A stretch of 64,000 nt of DNA from Epiperipatus broadwayi. Taxonomy: Eukaryota; Onychophora; Udeonychophora; Euonychophora; Peripatidae. Every line of letters begins with the position of its first letter. Position 1 is the stretch's first letter. A program made the translations under genes and the position numbers. Positions 40,565 through 53,032 of the stretch are shown one piece after another. The stretch spans positions 64,625 to 128,624 of the forward strand of contig JAQFVV010001024.1 of the NCBI GenBank assembly GCA_028023455.1, written 5' to 3'. The notes under the pieces are model-generated. The model was given only the letters and a program-made list of their open reading frames with translations, had not been told where the DNA came from and ran no database searches.

Positions 40565-42778
40565 ATAACGATCCGGAGAAATTGGAGACTTAACATATTT
40601 GCACTACGGGCACCATCTAGGCATTTGAACCTAGAAAAATTTATAGAGTAGGCAGATACGTAAGTAAAAAAAAAAATTTTTTTTTTTTTTTTTTGCATCC
40701 GGTCGTTAGCCCATGTCACTAGCTCAGTGGAATAGCAGAGATTTAATAATATAATATAAGAATATATATATAAGAAGAATAAAATAAGCCACTGCCAGTA
40801 ATTAACATACAAACATTTATTTATGCACATATATATAAGATTTAAAATTATTTTAGTATTAGTTTTACATTTTAACATTTAACATTATTTTTAACTTTAC
40901 CTTAGATTTTAATTTACATTTTAATTTCTATTATATTATAAGTTTACATTTTAATTAAGTTCGCACAGATGGGATTATAAAAGCTTGTTTTAATATGTTG
41001 CTATAGATCGTTTACATAGATTTCAACGGTCAAAAACATTTCAAAATAAACATAAACGATCAAAATACAAAATTATTGATTACTGACAATTGCATAGGGA
41101 AATATAAGAAACCCTCTAGTATTCAACATAAGATACTTGCATTGTCACCAATAACTTAAAAGACATTCCGAATAAATACATTCTAGATACTCTCCGTAAG
41201 GTATCATTATTTATCGAATGTCTATATATATTTGATCAAATATGAAAACCCGAAACACAATTCACCGCTAACCAATCCATGCAAGCATCTATAAACAACT
41301 TAAATTTAATGCATTTTTATTTAGGGTCGAGTATGAATAAACTACATAAATTTGCTTTTGAAAATAAACATTCTATCCCTATTTAACCTTAGGCTAAAAT
41401 TCGTAGTCAAACTGGCATCAATTCATCTGATATATCGATGTATTCAATGTAATAAAATACGGCAGCACAAAAAGTTAAGAGAAGAAATTGCCTCTTGTCA
41501 GATAAAAATATTACATCTATCTGCGAAGAAGAGCAATAAAACAAAAACTCCATAGAAAGGAACTGCGGTATCTGACTTATAATTCCTTCCATAGGCAAAT
41601 GGGTGTGTGCGGCATATGAAGCGATTCTGCCCATAGCGAATCTGTACTACATCTACTAAATTACACCAATATATTCAATCCATTGACCCAATTTAACCAT
41701 GAAACAAATAACCTAAGATTACCCTCCCCTAATATAACTTTACAAATCTATACAGCCATTCACGCCCGACTTAAGTTTAACATTTATATAATTTAACTTA
41801 ACGGAAAACAGAAATCATAATAAAACTTAAAGAACAAAAAATAAATAAATGGAAATGATTTTAAATATAAAAAAAACATATATCAAATAACATTATTAAT
41901 ATTAATTTACGTTGGTCAGATAGGATTCTATTTGTATTTTTTATATATGGAAAGTTTTTAATTTAATGTTCATAAATTATAAAGTTCTTACTTTTTTTTT
42001 TAAAAAAACAGTTCATCTTTATATGTTCCTTGCCATTTGAACGTGAATTCCCATGCCATCCTAAAAAGATTGGTATCCATTTAGCCGTGGTTTTATTTAT
42101 TTATTTGGGGTTTTTTTTAGTTTAGTTGGTCCTCAATGTAGAAAATGATAGTTCATTTCTCTTTCTTTCTTTGGCAAAACTGAAGGGATTGAATCATGCA
42201 TCTCTTCAATCCCTTCTCCCGCACCTCCGCACTAACACCTATCTGTCACATCATAATAATCATAATCACTAACTAATAATTTCCAAACTTGTCCTTTTAT
42301 ATTACTTTGAAAGATTGACTTAACATTACGTCATCGATGTGATGATCCTTTTCGTTGAGGTCCGATTTCCCAATGGATTTATTTCATTTGCTAAAAGTTT
42401 CTATTGTTTTCCTATCTGACCGATGTTTTTACATTTAAATGCCCAAGGCTGGTTTACATTTGACTAATTAAATTTATCATTTCCATTTCTGATTAATTAA
42501 CCTGTTTTCCAAATCAAAGATATATTTAAAGATAAATTTAAAGATATAATTTTATCTCCAAATCTTTTTAAAATTTAGTTTTAAAATACTTTTTCTTTAA
42601 TAAAGTTTTATTTTAATAATTTTTCATTATCTGTGTGATTTAATATATACGAGTTTAAGATGATATTTAATTTCAATTTTTAATTCTTAAAGAAAATTTT
42701 TAAATGCGAACTTTTTAATTTACTTTCATGTTTAATAAATAATAAAAAAAAACAATGTAATGAACGTCTGTGCTCGTT
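40565..42778. repeat. Copy B of the ~2.1 kb dispersed repeat
   Basis: It shares with copy A GCACCATCTAGGCATTTGAA, GAGTAGGCAGATACG, GTCACTAGCTCAGTGG, GCCACTGCCAG, GTCGAGTATGAATAAACTAC, GCCATTCACGCCCGACTTAA and GCCCAAGGCTGG near the 3' side. The middle blocks are in a different order: TTAAGTTCGCACAGATGG comes before GTCGAGTATGAA here, but after it in copy A. This points to loss of different parts of an internal duplication. It ends near GTGCTCGTTACA beside (TA)n. Confidence 0.75.
42182..42218. other. Hairpin in repeat copy B
   Basis: The arms GAAGGGATTGAA and TTCAATCCCTTC are perfect 12-bp complements around a loop containing ATGCATCTC. Confidence 0.8.

Positions 42779-42812
<34 letters not shown>
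42779..42812. repeat. (TA)n microsatellite between repeat copy B and PLE-1
   Basis: About 30 bp of alternating TA. Confidence 0.9.
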
Positions 42813-42817
<5 letters not shown>

Positions 42818-42879
42818 TTACCTCAAATCCAAAATTCGACCAGACCAGCAAAAAAAAAAATACTTAACCACAAACAAAG

Positions 42880-42908
42880 GTTTCACTGCTACAAGCAGAC
42901 TTCTCAAG
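42880..42908 (-). other. Degenerate hammerhead-like motif at the PLE-1 3' flank
   Basis: On the minus strand CTTGAGAAGT is followed by a 4-bp stem CTGC/GCAG with loop TTGTA, then TGAAAC. The order resembles the hammerhead core plus stem II, but the core is CTTGAGA instead of CUGANGA. Stems I and III are not identified. Confidence 0.4.
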
Positions 42909-43067
42909 TATAAAGAACTATAAAAACTATACAATATATATAATATTAAACATTACCCACAATTCCATTCACTTTCCATCCACCCTTAATAATAAAAGAA
43001 TTCTTAAATAAGTTAATTGCTTCAGAATAATATATTTTCAATAATAAAGATTATTTAATTCTTCTTT

Positions 43068-44659
43068 TCATTTCAATTCTCTCAAAGAAGGGAACCTTAG
43101 CTCCAGCAAAATTAATAGTGTGGCCTGTATCTTTTTTGTGGACATACAAAGCAGAACTAAGATATCTATTTTAACTCTACTTTTGTGAACTGTTATTCTT
43201 TCATTTAAACTCAAACTACTCTGACTAATATAGACTTTCTCACAAAAAACAAGGGATAAAATAAAGGACACTAGGAATAGTCTTTCTATCAAAAATGTTC
43301 TTTGTAATAAATTATTCAATGTAACACCCCTTTCTGAAGCAATTTTCTTATTTCCAAACAATTTACTATTCCTACATACAATTTTATGAGAAGACAATTT
43401 ATATGGCAAAGAAATAAAGTCATATTTTTCTCTATCATTTACATCCTTACAAATATTACTATTAAATAAAATACTTTTAACAAATTTATCAGAGTAATCA
43501 ACCATCAAGTAATCTTTAAAAAAATTGACATTTATTAAACAAAGCTACCCCACTAGAACTATTTTTTTTTTATTCTTATGACAATAATTCCTTAAAGCAG
43601 CTACTTTATGAGATACAGACTGAGAGCTATCAGGTTTAATTATGGATCTTAATTCTCTACTTTTAACAAAATGACTGCATAGTAAACAATTAGTCTCTAC
43701 ATTTCTAATCACCAAAAGATCTAAAATGTTTAACTTACCAAAATCTAACCTCCCTCCTTCTAACACATATCTTATATAAGGATCAAAACAAACTCATTTA
43801 CAAATTCCTTCAATTTATCATTCTCATCTACAAATAAACACTCATCTACATATCTGACAAATAATTTTACATATAAACAATTCATTTTAATAATAATTCC
43901 CTCCTCCATATAATTAATATAAACCGAACATACTAAAGGATAAATAATATAACCTATTATCCATCCTTCCTTAAATATACAAAAATTACCTTTATAAGTA
44001 AAATACATAAAATTTTCCAATAATAAAAGCAAATCTTTAATTACCTTAATTTTATTTTTTGATAAAGAACTTTTCTTAATCAAAACAGACATAATAACAT
44101 CAATACTGCTTAACCTATTAACAGACTGACACATATTTTCAATATCTAAATTTCCAAATACCTAATTACTTTCCATTTTAAAATTATTAATCTTGTCAAA
44201 AGTCTCAAAAGAAGTACTGTGTTTTAAAAAATTATTCAAGAATCTAGAAATACCTTCTACAACACAACCTGTAAAATCAAAAATAAATCTTAAAGGAAAA
44301 CCATTTTTATGAGTCTTAATATTCACAAACATCTTAGCTGATATGAAAACATTTGGATAACATTTTAAATAATCTACTCTATTAAAAATTTTTAAATTTA
44401 CCATTTTCTTCATAATATCTATCAACTTTCTTTTAATCACATTACCTGGATCTTTATCTAAAAACATATACTTACCATTATTTAATTCTCTATCCATTTT
44501 CTCATTAAATTTATCTCCTTTTTTAATGACAAACCTACCAGCTTTGTCTTCATGAAAAATGATCACATCATATGCAATTAACCTATTCTTAAGATGTCTA
44601 ACCTCAGCAGGATTAAGCACAAATTTTTCTTTCCTTTTTAAACTTTTATTTAAAATCAA
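43068..44659 (-). pseudogene. PLE-1 reverse transcriptase / GIY-YIG polyprotein, broken
   Basis: Four consecutive minus-strand frames make up one decayed protein. Frame 44659-44162 carries RT finger-like sequence (KAGRFVIKKGDKFNEKMDRE) and the PLE-type PLRFIFDFTGCVVEGISRFL. Upstream of 44134 the translation LDIENM fits RT motif A. Frame 44134-43772 has the motif B region EGWIIGYIIYPLVCSVYI, in place of the usual GxPMGSPLSP, and motif C RYVDECLF, where the second catalytic Asp of YVDD is Glu. Frame 43766-43545 has the downstream FGKLNILDLLVIRNV. Frame 43508-43068 has connector sequence and a faded GIY-YIG (EKVYISQSSLSLNERITVHK). At least three frame breaks and a changed active site mean it is dead. 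Confidence 0.8.
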
Positions 44660-44699
44660 TTGAATTGTGATAAGATGATGTAGTCATCATCAGTAATTT

Positions 44700-47600
44700 G
44701 TAGAAAAGTATATTATATGTTTAAATCTAAGTTTAGATGTAGAATTGTTTAAAATTATAGTGAACTAAAGCCTGAATTGTGCACTAATGTGTGGAGGTTT
44801 CTCTGATTTGGTATATTATACTAATGATCATTTACATAATAGAAACAATTCAAACAAGAGATGTATTCAAAATTTTTTGAAGTCTTGTACAATTTATGGT
44901 TAGCCTGTAATAAAAGGCCTAGAATGTCTGTACCATTATTTAAGTTTCATCATAATTTACTCTATGATAATTTAATATCTCATTTATTTATAAAATATCA
45001 TTAGTAATGCATAAAAAGTGAATAATGTATTTATTATTAATATTGGTTTATGTATTAATAAGGTTGATGTAAATTTCAGAAAATACTAATCTTACATTTT
45101 TTAAAGAAAATGGACAGATGCATTGAATGAAGCAAATATCATCAATGAGCTGTTAAACATTAAAGAGATATACCATTTTGAATGTAAACTGCTCCAAATT
45201 TTTCATATTATTTCATAAACGAATATGTTTGTAAATTTCTTTCATGTCATCATTATTTTTTAAAAATATATTTGATTAAAAAATGTTATTTAATGAAAAT
45301 ATGATTTATTTAAAATATTGTGTAACATAATTCACATTGATTATAAAACTTTATCATTTTGATTTATAAAATATAATAATGTTTGGATGACTGTATTAAT
45401 TGAATCAAGTCACCAAAAATGTATACCTAATGAAAAGAATATTATATTTTATATAGAGGGTAATTGTGGACAGAATAAATTGTAAAGTGTTATAGCTAGA
45501 AAACAAATAAATTATAAAAGAACCAATGCTTGCTGCAAATATTTAAAAAAGCTATTTGTCATAAGGAAGATCATGTTAATTTTATTAGACTTACCATTAA
45601 TTATTTTGTAGTATTGTTCATTTTTTCTGTAATGTGCTAAAATATCATATGGGGTTGTCTATTTATGTGTGACTTTAAAAGAATAATATAATGAATGGCT
45701 TTTCTTTAAGGTAAACACAGTCTATGATATGAAATTTTATTCAAGTGTTTGCTGAGATATTGCAAAAAAAGGGATATTGTAAATTTATATAAAAAATATG
45801 TAACACATATATCTAAAGGCATATCCTACATTTTAGATGAAAAACTTGAAACAATAACAACGTTAGTTTTGCTGGAAATCTCTGAATTAGACATTATTTT
45901 TGTTCAATAAATATATGTAACTTTGCAGGGTATAACAAAATCCAGATTAACGTTTGTATTAAAAATAAATTATACGATTGTAATTACAATTTTTTTTAAC
46001 TATTTATTATATATTAGTATAAAAATTTATCTGAGATACATTATACAATTGTTAATCATTAGTTGATATTTTCTTTTCTTTTTGACAATTTTTATTTATA
46101 CTTTTACGTTATTACTTTTTTAATGTACATTCATTCACTTCACAAGAAAGAAATGCTAATTGAAATATGCATGTATTTCTAATTTTTATCATTAGTTTAA
46201 TTCCTTTACATCATAAAGTGTTAAATATATGTCATTACTGTGATCAAGAGTGAAATAAATAAATAAATCTATTATTATAAATAATATTAATCAATTCATG
46301 GGTTTACCCCATTTACAAATAACCAATTTTATTGTGATCATGACGAAAAAAACTAAATCCTAAAATATAAGATGTCATTATATAAGGTCACACACACGCT
46401 GTACTTCATGAAACATGAATTGAATAGAATAAAGCAATTGATATTAAAAATAATATTTAAAAAAAAACAAAGATTTATTATATAATTAATAACAACAAAA
46501 ATGGCATGATAATAGATAATTTCAAACATCCATTTCATAAAAAAAAAAATACATTTATACAAAATTATATTATTCTTGGATTAATATAAATTCTTTTGGT
46601 TTATTTCTTTAGAATTTTTATGAGTTTTTTAAACATGTTAAAAAAAATCAAAAATAACAATCTTTAATTTTACCCAGAAGGTAAATTGAAAGAGAGAAAA
46701 AAACTTATTACATTTATGAAACAACAAAAAAATTATTCATAAAAAAATAGTTTGCATACGTAAAATATAATATCTACAGTTATGGCCCTCTATTGTCAAT
46801 GAGGTTTTTTCTTGAAGGCTTCTAAATCTGGACCTGGATAAATTTGTCCTTCCCAGGGTGTGTAGTAATTCCAGGTAAATGGAAAAATAAATTTACTCTA
46901 TTCGGTTCTTCTCTTAAAGTTCCAGGTGAGACACAGAAGCATTCCCAGTTAATCATGTATGATTCATTTTATAATTAAACCTGTTCACAATAACTAGTTT
47001 AATAATCCTAAATTTTAAAAATATAATAATCGATATTTATGTTTTGGAGGGGGGGTTAATGACTATTAAAACAAGGTGATAGCACAATACGTTATACATT
47101 ACATAGCTTATATATAGATTGTAGTTTTAATTTATATAAATATTATTTTTGAAATGAAAATCAATGCAATATACATTTAAACAACTTTACAAATGTTACA
47201 TTTTACATAATAAAACTTGAATATTAGTATTACCACATTTATAAGAGTTTTATTATAGAGAATTATGTATTATTAAAAGAAACTAATGAATTTAGCAGCA
47301 TGTAAGGTAACACTTTAAACAGTGTATATTTTTTATTATGAATGACTTTAATAAAATTATTTTGTAACACATCAATGTTTATATTTACAGTGAGCCACCT
47401 GATAAAGAAAATATTTAATTTATAAATTACTACAATAGAAATCTGCTCATCATACATCATTAACTTTATATACAATTCTAAGAATTTTGATGAATAACTT
47501 TCCTTGACATGATGGGGGTGTGATAAGACAAGACACTAAGAAAAGAATGCATATACAACTTATTATTACTTTTAAAATTTAAGAGTTTTAAATTTGGCAT

Positions 47601-48245
47601 TTTCTTGGCCCACTCCATACCATTGTATTTTGAGAACAGAGAAGCATAAACACATTTAATAATTTAAATTTCTCCCACCATCATTCAAAGTAATAAACAT
47701 GAAAAAAATGCAACAAATAGATTTATAATTTATTTAAATAATGAAGCCAGTATATTTAACTTTAGTAAATAAAATGTAAATAATTAACAAGCATACCACA
47801 AGTTAATAAGATATGTTAAATAACATGGAGTTATTGTTAGAACATGAAATAAATTGAAAGAATATTTACTGGCAATAAAAATGATGACTTTGGGACTTAT
47901 TCTGCACAGATGTGTAGATGGCCTTAGGATTTTTGGTCTGGCATAAATATTGTAGGATATGAATGGATCTTCTACATATTTGATGGAACTTTTCATGACA
48001 CCAACTCCAATGATGAAAATGGAGAAGCTGACACCAGACTAATCACACATAGTGGCAGATACAATTAACATTTTTTTATTTCTCCTTTGCAGGAAGTCAT
48101 TAAAATTTTAAACAGAATAAAAATTGTCTATATTATATATTTTTTTCTAATTATTTGGTAATCAGAAATAAAATGAAGCAGATTAATACAGAATCTTTTA
48201 GTATTACAGAGGTTTCTACAAAATAATTCAGAAAAATAAGGCAAT
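44700..48245. other. AT-rich spacer, no gene seen
   Basis: Frames such as 46353-46562, 47263-47475 and 47784-47996 (minus) have AT-driven composition and no motif. A short less-AT patch at 46790-46960 (GGACCTGGATAAATTTGTCC, and a TCCCAGGGTG) is unidentified. Confidence 0.5.
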
Positions 48246-48257
48246 ATCCCTTTCCAT

Positions 48258-48327
48258 GTTTATATATATATGTATATATAATATATATATATGGATATAT
48301 GATATATATATATATATATATATATAT
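48258..48327. repeat. Irregular (TA)n tract
   Basis: TA runs with single-base breaks end exactly where the compound repeat begins (TGTAACCGG at 48328). Confidence 0.85.
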
Positions 48328-48866
48328 TGTAACCGGACCCGCATACAACCCTTTTATTACGTCAGTTGTAATAATTTTCTGATGAGCATGCTGTAGGAAG
48401 GAACTATCAATTGACATTCCTAATGCAGATGTTAATGCCTCCTACAACAATATTTCCTGCTCATCAGAGGATGTAGTACCATAGAGACTGGAAGCATCTA
48501 AACATTTCTATGTTTGGTTTTCCAAACAGCGCCATTAGAGTTCCGTCTCACTACAACCTGACTTGCCTAGGTCTAGTTATGCCAGACGTAGCTCAGAAGG
48601 CATGAGATTCTCATGAACAAGTGCTATAACTGATGAGTGATGCAATAAAACAAAACAGAATTGGACAACTGGATAACCAATTTAATTTTTAGTAACAAAA
48701 AATTTTATTAAATAACAATTAATTTGCAATTTCTAACGAAGTTCATTTCTATCCACATGATAACTCATTTTCATTTTACTTATGAAAGAGTTAGAAGTAG
48801 TTTTTTTATCAATAGTTCATTTACAAATTCATTTATGAGAAGGAGTTTGGAAACAGTCTAATTCAA

Positions 48867-49431
48867 CAATAGTTCATTTTTGAATTCCTTTATGAGAAGA
48901 AGCTTGGAAATATTCTAATTCAACAATAGTTCATTTTGAATTCATTTATGAGAAGAAGCTTGGAAACATTCTAATTCAACAATAGTTCATTTTGAATTCA
49001 TTTATGAGAAGAAGTTTGGAAACATTCTAATTCAACAATAGTTCATTTTTGAATTCCTTTATGAGAAGAAGCTTGGAAATATTCTAATTCAACAATAGTT
49101 CATTTTGAATTCATTTATGAGAAGAAGCTTGGAAACATTCTAATTCAACAATAGTTCATTTTGAATTCATTTATGAGAAGAAGCTTGGAAACATTCTAAT
49201 TCAACAATAGTTCATTTTTGAATTCCTTTATAAGAAGAAGCTTGGAAATATTCTAATTCAACAATAGTTCATTTTGAATTCATTTATGAGAAGAAGCTTG
49301 GAAACATTCTAATTCAACAATAGTTCATTTTTGAATTCCTTTATGAGAAGAAGCTTGGAGATATTCTAATTCAACAATAGTTCATTTTGAATTCATTTAT
49401 GAGAAGAAGCTTGGAAACATTCTAATTCAAC
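48867..49431. repeat. 56-bp minisatellite, 10 units, higher-order pattern
   Basis: Each unit contains AATAGTTCATTTTGAATTCA and GAAGCTTGGAAACATTC. Two unit types alternate: T (an extra T, GAATTCCTTTA, ATATTC) and C (GAATTCATTTA, ACATTC). Read in order they are T C C T C C T C T C, a trimer-then-dimer higher-order pattern. The matching block in copy 2 is T C C only. Confidence 0.85.
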
Positions 49432-49684
49432 AATAGTTCATTTTGAGTTCATTTATGATAAGAAACTTAGAAGCAGTCAAGCATTTATGATTTATACAAT
49501 AATTCATTTTGAATTCATTTAAGAGAAGAACCTTAGAAACAGTCAAGCATTTATGGTTTATACAATAATTCATTTTGAATTCATTTATGTGAAGAAGCTT
49601 GGGAGCAGTCAAGCATTTATGATTTATACAGCATTTCATTATTCTATGAATCATTATTGATTGGTAAACATTTAAATTCAGCAA

Positions 49685-50075
49685 TTCTTGGCTTGTGGAG
49701 CATTTATCATTTAGTAATTAAAGTATTTCTAATATAGTCAAATATAAAAGTATATTCACACACATAAACTCTGTTTGGCTTGTGGAGCATTTATAATTTA
49801 GTCAAATATAAAACTATATTCATATACATAAACTCTGTTTGGCTTATGGAGCATTTATCATTTAGTAATTAAAGTATTTCTAATTTAGTCAAATATAAAG
49901 GTATATTCATACACATAAACTCTGTTTGGCTTGTAGAGCATTTATAATTTAGTCAAATATAAAAGTATATACATATACATAAATTCTGTTTGGCTTGTGG
50001 AGCATTTATCATTTAGTAATTAAAGCATTTCTAATTTAGTCAAATATAAAAGTATATTCATACACATAAGCTCTG
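49685..50075. repeat. 64/85-bp alternating tandem repeat
   Basis: Long units (with TCATTTAGTAATTAAAG) and short units (without it) alternate as long, short, long, short, long. In copy 2 the order is long, short, long, short, short, short, long (51632-52145). Confidence 0.75.
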
Positions 50076-50508
50076 TTATATTACCCAGATAGAAGTAATA
50101 TGCAATTAAAGCATTTCTAATCCATATAGTAAATACGTTCAAATATTTTTATAAATAAATTTGCGTATAACTATTTCATAACTTCATTTTATAACATATG
50201 ATAAACATGTTCTAATATTTTACAAAACAAATTCTACATAATTATTTCATAACTTCACTTTATAATGTATGATAAAGATGTTTTAATATTTTATAAAACA
50301 AATTCTATGTAATTATTTCATAACTTCACTTTATAACGTATGATAAAGATGTCTTAATATTTTATTAAACAAAACTTATGCAACCATTTCATTCTTTATG
50401 CCATTCATTTTTGTGTTGTTTTTCTTTTAAACTTTTATTTTTCCATCCTTCCTGAACAAATTACATCACTACATCATATGCACTGTTCATATCACAGAAT
50501 TGTGATCT

Positions 50509-50673
50509 GCTTATGCCTATGAGTAGGCTAGCTAGATCGGACCTCACAGTAGGGTGGCAAATTAACCGGCCTATGAGTAGGCTAGCCAGATAAGGCCTCA
50601 CAGTAGGGTGCCAAATGTAACCGGCCTATGAGTATGCTAGCAAGATAAGGCCTCACAGTAGGGTGCCAAATGT
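50509..50673. repeat. 55-bp tandem repeat, three units, just before macro-repeat copy 2
   Basis: Units contain CCTATGAGTAGGCTAGCCAG and GGCCTCACAGTAGGGTGCCA. Units two and three begin AACCGG at 50564 and 50619, and the next AACCGG at 50674 opens macro-repeat copy 2. The spacing is exactly 55 bases. Confidence 0.9.
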
Positions 50674-52500
50674 AACCGGACCCACATATAACCCTTTTAT
50701 TACGTCAGTTGTAACAATTTTCTGATGAGCATGCTGTAGGAAGGAACTATCAATTGACATTCCTAATGCAGATGTTAATGCCTCCTACAACAATACGTCC
50801 TGCTCATCAGAGGATGTAGTACCATAGAGACTGGAAGCATCTAAACATTTCTATGTTTGGTTTTCCAAACAGAGCCATTAGAGTTCCGTCTCACTACAAC
50901 CTGACTTGCCTAGGTCTAGTTATGCCAGACGTAGCTCAGAAGGCATGAGATTCTCATGAACAAGTGCTATAACTGATGAGTGATGCAATAAAACAAAACA
51001 GAATTGGACAACTGGATAACCAATTTAATTTTTAGTAACAAAAAATTTTATTAAATAACAATTATTTTGCAATTTCTAATGAAGTTCATTTCTATCCACA
51101 TGATAACTCATTTTCATTTTACTTATGAAAGAGTTAGAAGTAGTTTTTTATCAATAGTTCATTTACAAATTCATTTATGAGAAGGAGTTTGGAAACAGTC
51201 TAATTCAACAATAGTTCATTTTTGAATTCCTTCATGAGAAGAAGCTTGGAAATATTCTAATTCAACAATAGTTCATTTTGAATTCATTTATGAGAAGAAG
51301 CTTGGAAACATTCTAATTCAACAATAGTTCATTTTGAATTCATTTATGAGAAGAAGCTTGGAAACATTCTAATTCAACAATAGTTCATTTTGAGTTCATT
51401 TATGATAAGAAACTTAGAAGCAGTCAAGCATTTATGATTTATACAATAATTCATTTTGAATTCATTTAAGAGAAGAACCTTAGAAGCAGTCAAGCATTTA
51501 TGGTTTATACAATAATTCATTTTGAATTCATTTATGTGAAGAAGCTTGGGAGCAGTCAAGCATTTATGATTTATACAGCATTTCATTATTCTATGAATCA
51601 TTATTGATTGGTAAACATTTAAACTCAGCAATTCTTGGCTTGTGGAGCATTTATCATTTAGTAATTAAAGTATTTCTAATTTAGTCAAATATAAAAGTAT
51701 TTTCACACACATAAACTCTGTTTGGCTTGTGGAGCATTTATAATTTAGTCAAATATAAAACTATATTCATATACATAAACTCTGTTTGGCTTATGGAGCA
51801 TTTATCATTTCGTAATTAAAGCATTTCTAATTTAGTCAAATATAAAGGTATATTCATACACATAAACTCTGTTTGGCTTGTAGAGCATTTATAATTTAGT
51901 CAAATATAAAAGTATATTCATATACATAAATTCTGTTTGGCTTGTGGAACATTTATAATTTAGTCAAATATAAAAGTATATTCATATACATAAATTCCGT
52001 TTGGCTTGTGGAGCATTTATAATTTAGTCAATTATAAAAGTATATTCATATACATAAATTCTGTTTGGCTTGTGGAGCATTTATCATTTAGTAATTAAAG
52101 CATTTCTAATTTAGTCAAATATATAAGTATATTCATACACATAAGCTCTGTTACATTACCCAGATAGAAGTAATATGCAATTAAAGCATTTCTAATTCAT
52201 ATAGTAAATACGTTCAAATATTTTTATAAATAAATTTGCGTATAACTATTTCATAACTTCATTTTATAATGTATGATAAACATGTTCTAATATTTTACAA
52301 AATAAATTCTACGTAATTATTTCATAACTTCACTTTATAACTCATGATAAAGATGTTTTAATATTTCATAAAACAAATTCTATGTAATTATTTCATAACT
52401 TCACTTTATAATGTATGATAAAGATGTTTTAATATTTTATAAAACAAATTCTATGTAATTATTTCACAACTTCACTTTATAACGTATGATAAAGATGTCT
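50671..52500. repeat. Macro-repeat copy 2 (~1.8 kb)
   Basis: It begins TGTAACCGGACCCACATATA and matches copy 1 closely to GATAAAGATGTCT at 52488-52500. The main difference is seven fewer 56-bp units: offset between copies is 2343 bases at the head and 1947 after the minisatellite. It has more units in the later repeats. Confidence 0.85.
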
Positions 52501-53030
52501 AAACATTCCTATAACATAATTACCTTCCAGTTTTGCAGTCTAGTTTACTCAAAAGAAGGCGGGTTATTTCATCTATGGAAAGTCATGGCACAGCGTGGAG
52601 AGAGTGAAGCCGCTAATTTACCCCATTGTCATTATAATTCCTCTAGTAAAGCTTTCTTTTTCCATTCTCACATTTTGTTAAAGCTATATTTTAATGTGTC
52701 ATAAAGAATTAAGTAATACACTTTTTTTTTTAAAAAAATTTAATATGTTCTGCCTCTCTGTGTAAGACGAGAGAAAAAAAAAAGTTCTTTTCTTCCGACG
52801 ATGTGCCTAATTTTTTCTTTTCTTCCGACGATGTGCCTAATTTTTTCTTTTTAATGATTGGATAATTAATTTCTTTTTTTTTTATTGAGACAGATAAAAA
52901 AAAAATAAGATGACATAACATTTTATTCAAATCCATCAATCACAAAATTAAAAATATGATCTTTTTTTTTTAAAAAAATTCACAGCTTTTATTTCATTCC
53001 CAATTAGACTGAATCACGCTAGACATTTTT
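52501..53030. other. Spacer with poly(T)/poly(A) tracts and a 30-bp tandem duplication
   Basis: CTTCCGACGATGTGCCTAAT occurs at about 52792 and again at 52822. Runs of T followed by A appear at about 52720-52738 and 52960-52978 in nearly the same context (CTTTTTTTTTTAAAAAAATT). No credible gene. Confidence 0.55.
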
Positions 53031-53032
53031 AA

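Larger units (their letters stand above)
42840..44690 (-). mobile_element. Penelope-like element 1 (PLE-1), inactivated
   Basis: The minus strand reads RT then a degenerate GIY-YIG-like domain from 44659 to 43068, followed by a 3' flank with a hammerhead-like motif (42880-42908). Penelope-like elements are known to join an RT to a GIY-YIG endonuclease and to carry terminal pLTRs, often with hammerhead ribozymes. No second pLTR is recognised here. Confidence 0.8.
48328..50353. repeat. Macro-repeat copy 1 (~2.0 kb compound repeat)
   Basis: It begins TGTAACCGGACCCGCATACA and runs in order: a ~490-bp non-tandem head, a 56-bp minisatellite (48867-49431), a variant block with TCAAGCATTTATG repeats (49432-49684), a 64/85-bp repeat with CTCTGTTTGGCTTGTGGAGC (49685-50075), and a ~72-bp repeat with TTCATAACTTCACTTTATAA (50168-50385). 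Copy 2 (50671-52500) has the same order with different unit counts. The head contains an imperfect palindrome (CTGATGAGCA near 48380 and TGCTCATCAG near 48459). The whole is non-coding. It could be a short macrosatellite or long terminal repeats of an unknown element. Confidence 0.85.

Noticed and set aside
48378-48425. Hammerhead ribozyme from CTGATGAGCATG
   Set aside because: No GAAA follows at stem II distance, and on the opposite strand CTGATGAGCAGGAAA leaves no room for stem II.
48867-49431. Regular 56-bp repeats resembling a CRISPR array
   Set aside because: Units are contiguous without unique spacers and the context is eukaryotic; it is a minisatellite.
49427-49684. Repeated 85-codon minus frames here and at 51374-51631 with INHKCLTA repeats
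   Set aside because: They are translations of the minisatellite and its duplicate; no start context or domain supports a gene.
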